From assembly GCA_002406015.1 (NCBI GenBank), contig DHMX01000004.1, positions 60,269 to 124,268 of the forward strand: 64,000 nucleotides of DNA, read 5' to 3'. Shown here piece after piece: positions 54,253 to 63,749 of the stretch. A model generated the notes under the pieces. That model searched no databases and had not been told where the DNA came from. It saw only the letters and a list, made by a program, of their open reading frames with translations. Position 1 is the first letter of the stretch. Each line of letters begins with the position of its first letter. The stretch is from Lachnospiraceae bacterium UBA4631 (GTDB lineage Bacteria > Bacillota > Clostridia > Lachnospirales > Lachnospiraceae). The translations under genes were made by a program, and so were the position numbers.

Positions 54253-55752
54253 TTAAACATATTTCGCAGCCAAGGTAAGAATCTCTTCCTGCGTAGTATC
54301 CTTTGCATCTACTTCTCCCGCTAATTTTCCACCTGACATAACTAAGATTCTGTCACATACGCCAAGTAACTCCGGCATCTCAGAAGATACCATCAATACT
54401 ACTTTCCCTTTTTTTGCCAAATCAATAATTAACTGATATATCTCATATTTAGCACCAACATCAATTCCTCTTGTTGGTTCATCAAGCATCAGAACCTCCG
54501 GTTCCGTAAGCAACCATCTTCCAAGAATTACCTTCTGCTGATTTCCACCTGAAAGCGTTGATATTTTTGTCTCTTGCGTTGGTGTCTTAATTCGCATAGA
54601 CTGAATCGCCCAGTCTGTGTCTTTTTTCATTGATTTTTCACTTAGGTAAAATCCAAGCTTTTTATGTCGCTTTAGACTTGAAATAACCGTATTTTCTCGA
54701 ATATTCAAGATTCCAAAAATTCCAGTTGCCCTCCGTTCCTCTGTCAACAAACCAAAGCCATTTTTAATAGATTCTCTCGCATTTCGATTCAATACTCTTT
54801 TCCCATCCAGCTTAATAGTTCCGCTCTTTCTGGTTGCTATGCCAAAGATACTTTCCAACACTTCCGTTCTTCCGGAACCGTCAAGTCCGGCAATTCCAAG
54901 AATTTCCCCCCTCCTTGCGTGAAAGGATACATTTTCCAGATGATTATATTGTCCGCATAGATTGTCTACCTCCAGCACAACCGCGCCTTGTGAATTATCC
55001 TTTTTGGGGAAACGGCTGCCTAATTCTCTACCAACCATTAACTTAATAATCTGATCCATATTCAGCTCACTTGCCGGCTTTGTTGCAATCCATTTTCCAT
55101 CTCTCATAACAGTAATATCATCGGATATTCTCAATATTTCTTCCATTTTGTGAGAGATATATATAATTCCACAACCACGAGCTTTTAACATTTCAATAAT
55201 CTTAAATAAATGTTCTACCTCTGATTCCGTTAATGAGGAAGTTGGTTCATCTAACACAATAATTTTAGAATTAAACGATACCGCCTTAGCAATTTCAACC
55301 ATTTGTCTGCCGGATACAGGTATTGTACTCATAATCCTTCTTGGGTCTACATCTATCTCCAGTTGCTTAAACACTGCCAATGTGTCCTCATACATTTTCT
55401 TTTCATTAATTACTAATCCTGCGGTTTTTGGATACCTTCCAAGCCATATGTTATCCATAACATTTCTTTTCAATGCCTGATTTAATTCCTGATGCACCAT
55501 GGCTACTCCTTGGTCCAGAGCAGCTCTGGAGTCCTTGAAGTTAACCTCTTCGCCTTCCAGAAATATGTGTCCTGCATCTTTTGAATAGATTCCAAATAGA
55601 CATTTCATCAATGTTGATTTTCCTGCACCATTTTCACCCATCAGTGCATGTACAGTTCCTCTGCGAACAGTGAGCGACACATTATCCAATGCCTTAACCC
55701 CAGGAAATTCTTTGCATATGCCAGTCATTTGTAATAATACGTCATCTGCCAT
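54253..55752 (-). CDS. mglA: Galactose/methyl galactoside ABC transporter ATP-binding protein
   Basis: About 499 residues with two ABC domains, as in MglA/RbsA. Domain 1 has Walker [10 protein letters not shown], a degenerate signature PVSGRQMVE and Walker [11 protein letters not shown]. Domain 2 has a degenerate Walker [10 protein letters not shown] but a canonical LSGGNQQKV and [12 protein letters not shown]. This asymmetry is normal for the family. The ATG at 55752 has GGAGG eight bases away; an in-frame ATG 15 bases upstream would bury it. It lies 12 bases before mglC. Confidence 0.95.
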   Translation of the reverse strand: MADDVLLQMTGICKEFPGVKALDNVSLTVRRGTVHALMGENGAGKSTLMKCLFGIYSKDAGHIFLEGEEVNFKDSRAALDQGVAMVHQELNQALKRNVMDNIWLGRYPKTAGLVINEKKMYEDTLAVFKQLEIDVDPRRIMSTIPVSGRQMVEIAKAVSFNSKIIVLDEPTSSLTESEVEHLFKIIEMLKARGCGIIYISHKMEEILRISDDITVMRDGKWIATKPASELNMDQIIKLMVGRELGSRFPKKDNSQGAVVLEVDNLCGQYNHLENVSFHARRGEILGIAGLDGSGRTEVLESIFGIATRKSGTIKLDGKRVLNRNARESIKNGFGLLTEERRATGIFGILNIRENTVISSLKRHKKLGFYLSEKSMKKDTDWAIQSMRIKTPTQETKISTLSGGNQQKVILGRWLLTEPEVLMLDEPTRGIDVGAKYEIYQLIIDLAKKGKVVLMVSSEMPELLGVCDRILVMSGGKLAGEVDAKDTTQEEILTLAAKYV

Positions 55753-55834
55753 GCTTATTTCCTCCATTCTTTCATTTAATCCTCATTTGGGTTTTGTAAA
55801 CCATCCTGTTTCACATTCTATCCCTTATATGGGT

Positions 55835-55860
55835 ACAGGCAGTCGTTACCAACTGCCTGT
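55835..55860 (-). promoter_or_regulatory. Intercistronic stem-loop between mglB and mglA
   Basis: A nine-base perfect stem ACAGGCAGT/ACTGCCTGT around eight bases, 33 bases past the mglB stop. On the minus strand it is followed by ACCC, not a T-run, so it is more likely a 3' stabiliser of the mglB message than a terminator. This would favour excess binding protein. Confidence 0.6.
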
Positions 55861-55892
55861 TTCCTTTTCTCATTCGTGATTCATTAGTAGAA

Positions 55893-57041
55893 TCACTCTC
55901 CTGTATATTCAGCATATGGGATATAAATCTTGTTAGAAATTTCACTGTCTATATTATAGTCAGATGTATTATCCATCACAGCACCACCATTTGCGATATT
56001 GTTTGTTAAATAAGCAATGCAAGAAGCCATTCCATCTGCATCCTGTTTAATTGTTCCTGTCATCTTTCCATCCGCAATGTACTGCTTTGCTGCATCTGTT
56101 GCATCTACTCCAAATACCGGAATTGTTTTACCGGAACCATTGCCCAGATTGTAGCCCTTATCATTTAATGCAGAAATAACACCCTCTGCCATTCCATCAT
56201 TATTGCAAATTACAAGTTCTATCATGGAATTATTTGACTCGCTGTACTGTGCAAGATTTGTAACCATGTAATTGTTTGCTGCTGTTGCACTCCAATTACC
56301 ATCCAAATCAACCTGATAGCAATCACTGTTAGATGAATCAAAGTACTCTAATTCCGGTTTTCCATTTTCCTTCAGAATTGCATTCGCATCCTCAACTGCA
56401 TACTGTGTACGATAAATAGCTTCTACATTTCCTTCCTGTCCTTTGAACATGGCATAGGATATTTTTCCGTCACCATTCAAATCGACCTCATCAAAATGTT
56501 CAATCAGATAATTACCAATCATCTGTCCCTGCATATGACCAGCTTCCGGTGCATCGGTTCCAACAAAAGCACATTTGTCATAGCTTGCAAGAACTGGTCC
56601 ATCCTCTCCATCCGGTGCCAGTGCTCGATTGAAGAAAATAACCGGAATATCTGCTGCTTTTGCTTTTTCAATAATTGCATTTGACGCATCCACAGAACCA
56701 GATGTTACAATATTTACAATTAATAAATTTGTTCCTTGACTGATTGCTGTATCAATCTGTTCATTCTGGGTTGTCTGATTGGAGTTTGCATCATAATCCT
56801 GATAGGTAACCCCTGCTTCCTTTAATTTATTATCCAATGCAGTTCTTACACTGGAAATATAAGTATCACTGAAACTGTAGTAGAAAACTCCTACATTTAG
56901 ATTGCCTGCATTGCCAGATGTTCCATCTCCGCTACCGGAACTGGTTCCTGAATTTCCGGAACTGCTGCTACACGCTGCAAGAGCAAACACCATAGTAAGG
57001 GCAACTGCTGCACTTAAGATTTTTTTCATTATTTTTTTCAT
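55893..57041 (-). CDS. mglB: Galactose-binding lipoprotein of the Mgl ABC importer
   Basis: About 382 residues. The signal sequence MKKIMKKILSAAVALTMVFA ends in the lipobox LAAC, followed by a Ser/Gly-rich tether and a periplasmic-binding fold (Peripla_BP_4). Galactose-type features include DANSNQTTQNEQIDTAI, VFFNR-like IPVIFFNRAL with the ligand-contacting Arg, and VICNNDGMAEG with NND. The first conserved EF-like loop DLNGDGKISYAMF matches the calcium site of glucose/galactose-binding protein. The ATG at 57041 lies about 35 bases from a strong AAAGGAG, with a stem-loop between. First gene of the mgl operon. Confidence 0.93.
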   Translation of the reverse strand: MKKIMKKILSAAVALTMVFALAACSSSSGNSGTSSGSGDGTSGNAGNLNVGVFYYSFSDTYISSVRTALDNKLKEAGVTYQDYDANSNQTTQNEQIDTAISQGTNLLIVNIVTSGSVDASNAIIEKAKAADIPVIFFNRALAPDGEDGPVLASYDKCAFVGTDAPEAGHMQGQMIGNYLIEHFDEVDLNGDGKISYAMFKGQEGNVEAIYRTQYAVEDANAILKENGKPELEYFDSSNSDCYQVDLDGNWSATAANNYMVTNLAQYSESNNSMIELVICNNDGMAEGVISALNDKGYNLGNGSGKTIPVFGVDATDAAKQYIADGKMTGTIKQDADGMASCIAYLTNNIANGGAVMDNTSDYNIDSEISNKIYIPYAEYTGE

Positions 57042-57052
57042 AAGCGTTGTGT

Positions 57053-57083
57053 GTAAATACTTCGTCGTATTTACTACTCCTTT
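57053..57083 (-). promoter_or_regulatory. Stem-loop between Shine-Dalgarno and start of mglB
   Basis: On the minus strand AAAGGAG (57083-57077) is followed at once by the perfect hairpin GTAAATAC-GACGAA-GTATTTAC (57074-57053), then 11 bases to the ATG. Folding of the hairpin would bring the ribosome site to about 13 bases from the start. No closer ribosome site is seen. Confidence 0.5.
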
Positions 57084-57103
57084 CTTTTCCAAGGCTTTCA
57101 TCA

Positions 57104-57167
57104 TGTTACGGAACGTTCCCTTTACACTTGACCATATTCTCTTTGGTCATCTGATGGTCTTATTGTA
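57104..57167 (-). promoter_or_regulatory. mgl operon promoter region with two palindromes
   Basis: A TACAAT -10 (57167-57162) has no good -35 at 17 bases, which fits activator dependence. Downstream are TGACCA-N9-TGGTCA (57129-57149) and an imperfect palindrome centred on GGAACGTTCC (57110-57119) with TGT/ACA ends (57104-57126), of LacI-family operator style. The neighbouring YesN-type regulator is the likely activator. Confidence 0.5.
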
Positions 57168-57227
57168 TTCATTTTGCCTTAGAAAAGAAATGGAATATTT
57201 TTATCAAAAGTTATAAATTTTTTTGAT

Positions 57228-58205
57228 TTAATTCTCCTTTGCTAACGGAAATATACTTTTTTGAATTGATTCTTCATACATATTTTCTCTGGTAACAAGC
57301 GTTGTATCGGTATACACCTCTTTCTCAATACCACTTTTTCTTTTACCCAACTGATATGCTGTTTCAATGCTTAAATACCCCATAGTATATGGACTCTGAA
57401 CAATCAATCCGTCCAAATATCCTTCTTCCAGCATATCTATGCACAAAACATTGCTATCAAATCCATATGCCTGCACACCGCCTGCACAATTTAATTCTTC
57501 TATCGCATAACCGACACCCAATGTTGTCCATTCATTCATTGTAACAACAACATTTATCTCCGGATGTCTTTGCAGCATCTCGATGGTTGCTTTTTTAGCT
57601 GCAATTGCATTTGATTCTGTATTTATTGCATCTACAATTTCAATCCTTTCATCCAGTTGCACCTGATTACGAAATCCTTGTTCTCTCTGCTGTCCATTGC
57701 CGGATTTCCGATCAAAATTAACAATTCCAACCTTTATAGAATCCACTTTCATTGATGATACTGCTTCTGCAAGTTGCACCCCTGCAGCATAATTATCCGA
57801 ACCAATCCATGCATCCTCCACATCAGCAGAAACACCACTATCAGCCATTATAATATGTATTCCCTCTTCTTTTGCTTGTTGCAAAAGTGCATTGGAATCT
57901 TCTGATGAAATTGCTGAAAAAATAATAGTATCTACCCCATTATCAATTGCCTGCTGTAACAACGCATTTTGAGTCTCAATATCTTCTTCGTCATCCGGTG
58001 CCTGAACAGAATATATAATATTATACTCGGTTGCACCTGCCTGAATCCCCTTCATAAATTCCTTCCAGAAGTTAGACTGACTAGACTTCAAAATCACAGC
58101 AACTGTCTGAGTATGCACATTATCAGTATACATATGTATACCACTTACTATAAGTAAGCCTATCGTTACTGCTATTATAAGCATTGCAAATTTCTTTCTT
58201 TGCAT
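57228..58205 (-). CDS. Membrane-anchored sugar-binding protein of a sensing system (XylFII-like)
   Basis: 325 residues: one N-terminal uncleaved-looking helix (FAMLIIAVTIGLLIVSGI) without a lipobox, then a Peripla_BP_4 sugar-binding fold (VAVILKSSQSNFWKEFMKG, DTIIFSAISSED, MADSGV, GFDSN). Its start overlaps the stop of the histidine kinase gene by one base (TAATG), so it is made with the kinase rather than the transporter. In Clostridium, XylFII works this way with LytS to sense xylose outside the cell. I infer a galactose-type co-receptor, because mglBAC and galKET follow. Confidence 0.88.
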   Translation of the reverse strand: MQRKKFAMLIIAVTIGLLIVSGIHMYTDNVHTQTVAVILKSSQSNFWKEFMKGIQAGATEYNIIYSVQAPDDEEDIETQNALLQQAIDNGVDTIIFSAISSEDSNALLQQAKEEGIHIIMADSGVSADVEDAWIGSDNYAAGVQLAEAVSSMKVDSIKVGIVNFDRKSGNGQQREQGFRNQVQLDERIEIVDAINTESNAIAAKKATIEMLQRHPEINVVVTMNEWTTLGVGYAIEELNCAGGVQAYGFDSNVLCIDMLEEGYLDGLIVQSPYTMGYLSIETAYQLGKRKSGIEKEVYTDTTLVTRENMYEESIQKSIFPLAKEN

Positions 58206-59929
58206 TATTGCAGTCCCTCCTTTTTCAAATAATTATCATCAATTTTAGGAAAGCGGATTGTAATTTTTGTTCCCTCATCCAGTTCACTTTCAATCTTTAA
58301 TCCATATTGCTCACCAAAGTATATTTTTAATCTATCATTTACATTTTTTATTCCGATTCCAAAGTTGTCTGAAGTATCATGTTTCAAAATTTTCTCACAT
58401 TTTTCCTGTGTCATACCAACCCCATTATCTTCTACAATCAGAATCACTTCGTCTTCATCCTGTGACACTGTAATGCAAATTTCTCCTTCATCACACATCC
58501 CTTCAATTCCATGTATAATTGCATTCTCCACTAACGGCTGTAGGGTTATTTTATTGCAGTAATACTTCAGTACATCCTCATCTACATTAAATTCATAATG
58601 GAACTGATTATGGAACCTAAAACTTTGAATAATCATATAATTCTTAACGTGTATAAGTTCTTGCTCAATAGTTATAAATTCTTTTCCTTTACTTATACTA
58701 ATTCTAAAAAGCTTTGCCAATGCACTTACCATTTCTACTGCACGTTCATTCTCACCCTGTTCACACATCCATTGAATGGAATCTAGCGTATTATAGAGGA
58801 AATGCGGATTTATCTGTGTCTGCAATGCTTTTAGTTCTGTTTTTCGAAGTTCTGTCTCTTCTTCTTTGATATGTATCATTAGTTTTTGAATCATTAAAAC
58901 TAAATGATCAAATGATTTTGAAAGGCTTTCAATTTCTGCAATTCCCTTCACAGAATTATATCGATAATTTTCCACTTGGTTTTCAAATTGCTGCATAGCT
59001 TTTGTTAATTCTCTAATTGGTTTTGAAATCTTACTCTCAAATATCCAAATCACAACAAAAGCAAGCACAATACATCCTAACGCAATTTCAAAAATTCTTT
59101 CATACATTTGCGTTATTTTTTCTTGTATCATTTCTTCCGTATAACTAATTCCCACTATCTTCCATCCATAATTTGACATTGTTGATATCGAGTATATTTT
59201 ATCTCCAACAATGGTGGTTCCATCCGGCTCTTGTGCTAAAAATTCCATATTCTCTTCTTTCATTCCACTAAAAATTAATTGTTGTTGTGGATGGTATACA
59301 TAATTTCCCTGTTCATCCACTACAAAACAATATCCCCGTTTTCCAATGCTTACCAGATTAATATAAGACAAAACCTTAGAAAATGATATATCCATAGCAA
59401 GATAAACATCTTCCTGATATAGTGCAGAATGTACCTTATATCCAATTGTAACAACCCATGGATAATAGCTTTTAAACATATTTTGCACATGTGGAGTTGA
59501 AATATGATTGCTCTCATTATTAAATATATCCGGTAAATATGAAAGATTCTCACCCAATTGCTTCTTTAATTCACTTTCGTCCGAACCATATGTTAGCAGA
59601 TTACCGTTCATATCATATACCATAATTGTTACAATTCCACTCCGGACATTTACTACAGAATTTAAGTATTGTTTCAGTTCATCTTCACTGCGACACTCTT
59701 TTACCTTATCCTCTATCAGAAAAAAATCCTGATTTACACTATCTAAATTCATATCCAATGTATCCTTTACCAAATCGACTGCCTGCTCTGCTCCTATCAT
59801 TGCCGATTCTGTAATAGACGTTTTGTATATATAACTGAATGTCCCTGCAAACAATATGATAAATAGAACCAGAAGACAAGTAATCAGACCTGTCATAAAT
59901 GTCATCATTGACATTCTATTTTTCTTCAT
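58205..59929 (-). CDS. LytS/YesM-type sensor histidine kinase
   Basis: 574 residues: helix one (TGLITCLLVLFIILFAGTFSYIY), an extracellular dCache-like sensor (about 40-275), helix two (IALGCIVLAFVVIWIF), HAMP (about 300-350), the His_kinase domain with phospho-His in NPHFLYNTLDSIQ, and an HATPase with N-box QPLVENAIIHGIEG and G-box DNGVGM and GIGIKNVNDRL. It phosphorylates the AraC-type response regulator encoded just upstream, with which it overlaps by 14 bases. The sugar-binding protein gene follows, suggesting extracellular sugar sensing. Confidence 0.94.
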   Translation of the reverse strand: MKKNRMSMMTFMTGLITCLLVLFIILFAGTFSYIYKTSITESAMIGAEQAVDLVKDTLDMNLDSVNQDFFLIEDKVKECRSEDELKQYLNSVVNVRSGIVTIMVYDMNGNLLTYGSDESELKKQLGENLSYLPDIFNNESNHISTPHVQNMFKSYYPWVVTIGYKVHSALYQEDVYLAMDISFSKVLSYINLVSIGKRGYCFVVDEQGNYVYHPQQQLIFSGMKEENMEFLAQEPDGTTIVGDKIYSISTMSNYGWKIVGISYTEEMIQEKITQMYERIFEIALGCIVLAFVVIWIFESKISKPIRELTKAMQQFENQVENYRYNSVKGIAEIESLSKSFDHLVLMIQKLMIHIKEEETELRKTELKALQTQINPHFLYNTLDSIQWMCEQGENERAVEMVSALAKLFRISISKGKEFITIEQELIHVKNYMIIQSFRFHNQFHYEFNVDEDVLKYYCNKITLQPLVENAIIHGIEGMCDEGEICITVSQDEDEVILIVEDNGVGMTQEKCEKILKHDTSDNFGIGIKNVNDRLKIYFGEQYGLKIESELDEGTKITIRFPKIDDNYLKKEGLQ

Positions 59930-61523
59930 TCGTTACACTCTCCCTCATTTTTTTTGGTGAAATTCCAAAGTATTTTTTAAAACAATAACTAAAGTAGTGA
60001 TTGTCACTGTATCCACAATCCATGGCAATTTCCAATATCTTTTTCGGTGAATATAATAATTGTTCTCGTGCTACTTCCATTCTTTTTTCAGTTAATAATG
60101 TCGTAAAGCTTTTTCCACTTACCTTTTTAATTAAAGTACTTAAATAGCTTACACTCACATGCAAACGGTCACTTACTTCCTGTAATTGTAATTGTTCATT
60201 TACATATTCTTCCTCAATAATCTTTCGCACATCATCACAAATTAATTCCGTATTTGCTCTTCTGGCATCAGCAAGAATTGCTCTGGCCTCCAATGCAAGA
60301 CTCATAATTTCACTTTTAGACTGACGTTGAATCAACCGATTCATTTGTCCATCCAAAGTACCCTTTTCTTCAAATAACTGTTCTGCAACTTCCTTGCCAG
60401 CCAAATTATGTATCGTTTCATAAATAGATACCATCAACTGACTGGTAATTAAACCACTCTTTAAATTCTGTTCCTTAAAAATTTGATTAATAAAGTTTTT
60501 AACACCTTCTTCTGATTCTGTCTTAATAACTCGGACTAATTCATCAATAATGGTTTCTATTCTATTCTGCTCCCTCGGATTAACAGTTTCATAATCCGGT
60601 AAAAAACTAATTCCCTCTTCTTCTTTCTTTGCATAATCAATTGCCTCTATTGCTTCCATATATCCAAATGATGTATCAAGTAATTCATCATACAAATTTC
60701 CCATTCCAATCACAACTTTTTCGTTAAGATACCTTTTTGCAAACTGTTGTATTTCTTTTGGAAATAATTCCATATATCGTCGAATATTTCTCTCATTTTC
60801 AGCAATTAAGGTAACTAACCGATCATTGAAAAAGATGGTAATACATCTTACATATTTTGATAAAATCGTTTGAATCATATTGATTCTTATTATATCCGTC
60901 TGATTACATCCATCCATATCAAAAAACTGAGTTATCTGCACTAAGAAATGGGTATGTCCTTCTTCTCCCTTGATAATTTTCATTTTTTTTGCCTGTTCCA
61001 TTATTTCAATCTGCCATCTACTTTGCCCCAATTCCAATTCCGTTTTTTCTGACAGCAATAGTGAATACAGAAAAGAACTCTTCTCCTGTTCTTGTAACAA
61101 TTGTTCCTGTACTTCTGTAGATTTATATTTTGTTAACTCTTCTACCTTTTTATCCATCTTATCACGAATTTTCAACATTTCATTGCGTAATTCGCTGGCT
61201 GATATTGGTTTTAAAATATAACTTATAATGTTGTACTGAATTGCTTGTTGGGCATATGCAAAATCATCATATCCACTCAAAAATGCGATGTTCATTGCCG
61301 GTCTCACCATCCGTACCTGTCTTGCTAATTCAATTCCGGTTAAAAATGGCATCTTAATATCTGTAAGTAATAAATCCGGTTCCAGTTTTTCAACTAATTC
61401 TATTGCTTCAACACCGTTCTCTGCCTCACCAACCACCTGAAAACCTATACTTTCCCAATCCACCGTATGGATTAATGCTCGCCGCAGCTCATATTCATCA
61501 TCCGCAATAATCAATGTATACAT
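59916..61523 (-). CDS. YesN-type response regulator with AraC DNA-binding domain
   Basis: 535 residues: a receiver (about 1-120) with IIADDEYELRR, phospho-acceptor Asp55 in LLLTDIKMP, switch FLSGYDDF and Lys in ILKPIS. A long central helical region follows, then a C-terminal AraC-type pair of helix-turn-helix motifs (LQEVSDRLHVSVSYLSTLIKK and the second ILEIAMDCGYSDNHYFSYCFKK, each shortened here). First gene of the sensing operon. Expected to activate the mgl promoter. Preceded by a good promoter and a leader of about 150 bases. Confidence 0.94.
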   Translation of the reverse strand: MYTLIIADDEYELRRALIHTVDWESIGFQVVGEAENGVEAIELVEKLEPDLLLTDIKMPFLTGIELARQVRMVRPAMNIAFLSGYDDFAYAQQAIQYNIISYILKPISASELRNEMLKIRDKMDKKVEELTKYKSTEVQEQLLQEQEKSSFLYSLLLSEKTELELGQSRWQIEIMEQAKKMKIIKGEEGHTHFLVQITQFFDMDGCNQTDIIRINMIQTILSKYVRCITIFFNDRLVTLIAENERNIRRYMELFPKEIQQFAKRYLNEKVVIGMGNLYDELLDTSFGYMEAIEAIDYAKKEEEGISFLPDYETVNPREQNRIETIIDELVRVIKTESEEGVKNFINQIFKEQNLKSGLITSQLMVSIYETIHNLAGKEVAEQLFEEKGTLDGQMNRLIQRQSKSEIMSLALEARAILADARRANTELICDDVRKIIEEEYVNEQLQLQEVSDRLHVSVSYLSTLIKKVSGKSFTTLLTEKRMEVAREQLLYSPKKILEIAMDCGYSDNHYFSYCFKKYFGISPKKMRESVTNEEK

Positions 61524-61679
61524 ATCATTATTCCTTTCACCTGTTCTCCATATTTAATCATATTATATATATCACTAAATACTTATTTACTTCTGATTAT
61601 TTCTCAATAACATCTTTTTCTAATGAACAACTAACTCATTATATACTTTTTATCTTCATGATGTTATATTAATGTAATT

Positions 61680-61708
61680 ATTATACTTTGTAAATTATTT
61701 TAGTACAA
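61680..61708 (-). promoter_or_regulatory. Promoter of the regulator-kinase-binding protein operon
   Basis: On the minus strand TTGTAC (61708-61703), a 17-base spacer and TATAAT (61685-61680). The 5' leader to the regulator ATG is about 150 AT-rich bases with no recognised structure. Confidence 0.65.
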
Positions 61709-61805
61709 TTATTGCATTCCTATTCTTATGCAAATTTAATTTTGATTTTTCGATTTCTATCCCTCTGAAACATACCAAATCATATTTTCCTATTCCAGAA
61801 AAAAG

Positions 61806-61905
61806 CAAAAAAATAGCTGAAACGCTTGCATTTCCAAGCATTCCAGCTACTTTTTCAATAGCAGGGGATGAGAGAATCGAACTCCCGCCAAAGGTTTTGG
61901 AGACC
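61806..61905 (-). repeat. Partial tRNA-Trp copy (3' half plus terminator), left repeat
   Basis: About 100 bases nearly identical to 63651-63749. The stretch 61857-61905 is identical at all 49 positions and covers the tRNA from the anticodon stem through the T-arm to the 3' end. The rest carries the tRNA terminator stem with a few differences. The 5' half of a tRNA is absent beyond 61905, so this copy is not a functional tRNA gene. It is the expected attachment-site remnant of an element integrated at the tRNA 3' end. Confidence 0.85.
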
Positions 61906-62031
61906 TTTCGTGGAACCCTTCAAACCCGTTTATCATCTTTGATTTTCCAATACTTAACTAATCTTTTTGTAAACGTTTACTTACCTTAGTTTGTTTTTGT
62001 ACATTTATCTATACTATTTTGTACAGATAAA
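61906..62031. other. Left-end non-coding segment of the tRNA-Trp-linked island
   Basis: No gene. It contains a perfect 12-base palindrome GTAAACGTTTAC near 61970 and two direct copies of TTTTGTACA about 21 bases apart just after the AlbA_2 gene stop. These could be recombinase or regulator sites; nothing more can be shown. Confidence 0.4.
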
Positions 62032-63492
62032 TTAACTTTTTCCACACATTACTTTCCATGAACCCTTTCTATTTGTCCCAACCCTCTTAATTTTTCCATC
62101 ATCTTTTAGTTTCTTTATATAATACTTTACCTGATTATCTGTAATCTCCAGTTTTTTCGTAATTTCCTTTGTAGTAGCATCTGGCCACACCTTTAATAAT
62201 TCAATGATTCTATTTTCTAAATCACTAACATTAGTATCTTGACTCTGTTCTTCATCGATTGGGTTTGATTTATCTGATTGGTTGGTTTGGTTTGATTGGT
62301 TGGTTTGGTTTGATTGGTTGGTTATTTTTCTGAACATTGTAACCAAAAATCCATCACCAAGCTCTTCGAATACCGGTTCCTGCAAACCATATTCTTTACA
62401 TCTGTTAATAATCCTTGGAATTCCAGTTCCCCACGCTTCAACAATCTTCATATAATGAAAAGCCTCTGCGATAGCTTCGTTTCTACACGTGGATTTTCCA
62501 TGTTTTGCAGTTATAATATCAATTCCACCATACAACATCCCCGGGGAAAGTACCTCAATTCTATCGTCAAAGATGCACACTTGAATGCATGACTTGTCCA
62601 GATAACTTCTATGCAAAACAGCATTAGCTATCATTTCTCTAATAGCTGTAATTGGAAGTTCATAGATATCAGATCTAAATAATCCTTCAATATTTGCACC
62701 CATATTTATATGTCTCAAAACAAATTGATAAGCCTCCTCTACCTGTTCTTGTATTGAACCTGTAAATTCCTTTTGATCTATAAAGACATCCCTTGAAATC
62801 CCCTTAAATAATGCACATTGTATTTTGGCTGCTTTATTATGATTATCAGTAAGTAAATCAAATGCATGTGTTGGATACCTATCTCTTCCAACTCTACACA
62901 GCAATCCAAAATCCTCTAATTTTTCAAGAGTCATATCTTTTATAGAAGCCTTTTCTTCCTCTGTTTTACACGCATTTATTGCAGTCTGCTTCATATATAC
63001 ACATAAATCTAATGATTTATTTTGGTCAAATTCTCTCCCAATATCCTGTAAAGAATCATAAGATATTCCCTGACCTTCTAATTCCAATTCCTGCAACTTT
63101 CTTGCATCTGCCGGTCTGCTTGTTCCATTTATTCTGATATAAGAAGTGGTTTCTTTATCTTTATTTACTAAATAATACGGTCTGAATTTGCCAGGTGCAA
63201 CATCTATTACAAGTACTGTTTTATCTTCAATTGTCTGTATCGAAATATCTGGTTCTATCTGAGGTGTGCAAGCATCAGAAATCATATTAGATATTGAGTC
63301 TGATAACTTAAATGGACTTTGTTCACCAATTCCATACACTATACATGTTTCATCTTCAATACCGACAATAACCTGACCTCCCGTACTATTTGAAAATGCT
63401 ATAATATCTTTCAGAAATTTCTCATGTTTGCTTGGAATTTCTCTTTTGAATTCTACATTCTTGGTTTCTCCAAAAAATTCTTTACTAACCAC
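62032..63492 (-). CDS. AlbA_2/Schlafen-type ATP-binding protein with C-terminal winged helix
   Basis: 486 residues. The N-terminal AlbA_2 (Schlafen-like) domain has VEFKREIPS, IIAFSNSTGGQVIVGIED and RINGTSRPA. The middle carries a GHKL-like HATPase_c_4 region with REMIANAVLHRSYLD and the GTGIPRI glycine motif. An NQTNQS-repeat linker (about 395-415) leads to a C-terminal winged helix (LLKVWPDATTKEITKKLEI). Members are described as DNA-binding transcription factors and are often found on mobile elements; antiphage roles have been proposed for related proteins. The start is a GTG with AGGTGA upstream. It is the only gene between the duplicated tRNA-Trp ends. Confidence 0.88.
   Translation of the reverse strand: MVSKEFFGETKNVEFKREIPSKHEKFLKDIIAFSNSTGGQVIVGIEDETCIVYGIGEQSPFKLSDSISNMISDACTPQIEPDISIQTIEDKTVLVIDVAPGKFRPYYLVNKDKETTSYIRINGTSRPADARKLQELELEGQGISYDSLQDIGREFDQNKSLDLCVYMKQTAINACKTEEEKASIKDMTLEKLEDFGLLCRVGRDRYPTHAFDLLTDNHNKAAKIQCALFKGISRDVFIDQKEFTGSIQEQVEEAYQFVLRHINMGANIEGLFRSDIYELPITAIREMIANAVLHRSYLDKSCIQVCIFDDRIEVLSPGMLYGGIDIITAKHGKSTCRNEAIAEAFHYMKIVEAWGTGIPRIINRCKEYGLQEPVFEELGDGFLVTMFRKITNQSNQTNQSNQTNQSDKSNPIDEEQSQDTNVSDLENRIIELLKVWPDATTKEITKKLEITDNQVKYYIKKLKDDGKIKRVGTNRKGSWKVMCGKS
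62275..62323 (-). repeat. 18-base tandem repeat inside the AlbA_2 gene
   Basis: Two full and one partial copy of TGATTGGTTGGTTTGGTT (plus-strand reading), coding for repeated NQTNQS. The unit is a multiple of three, so copy changes alter linker length without a frameshift. Confidence 0.85.
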
Positions 63493-63650
63493 TTAATCAC
63501 CTGCCCTCAATCTGATTTTTGCTCACAAAAATCATTTCATCATTCCACGATTATTTCTAAATATAATTATATCAAGTTATTCATGGTTTATCCACTTATT
63601 TTAAGAAATAACCACAACTGATATACTCTAAAGTACTTTTAGCACTATAA
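63493..63650. other. Upstream region of the AlbA_2 gene
   Basis: About 150 AT-rich bases between the GTG start and the right repeat. It must hold the promoter, but I see no pair of consensus hexamers that I would defend. Confidence 0.4.
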
Positions 63651-63749
63651 CAAAAAAATAGCTGAAACACTTGCATTTTCAAGCATTCCAGCTACTTTCT
63701 AATAGCAGGGGATGAGAGAATCGAACTCCCGCCAAAGGTTTTGGAGACC
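63651..63749 (-). repeat. Right repeat: tRNA-Trp 3' half and its terminator
   Basis: The intact-side counterpart of 61806-61905. Here the 3' half continues into a full tRNA gene. On the minus strand, AGCTGGAATGCTTG and its near-complement (63659-63695) form the tRNA terminator, followed by ATTTTTTTG. Confidence 0.85.

Noticed and set aside
61857..61905. Second functional tRNA gene
   Set aside because: Only the 3' half is present; the acceptor and D-arm 5' halves are missing.
62275..62323. CRISPR-like repeat
   Set aside because: Contiguous 18-base in-frame tandem repeats without spacers, inside a coding region.
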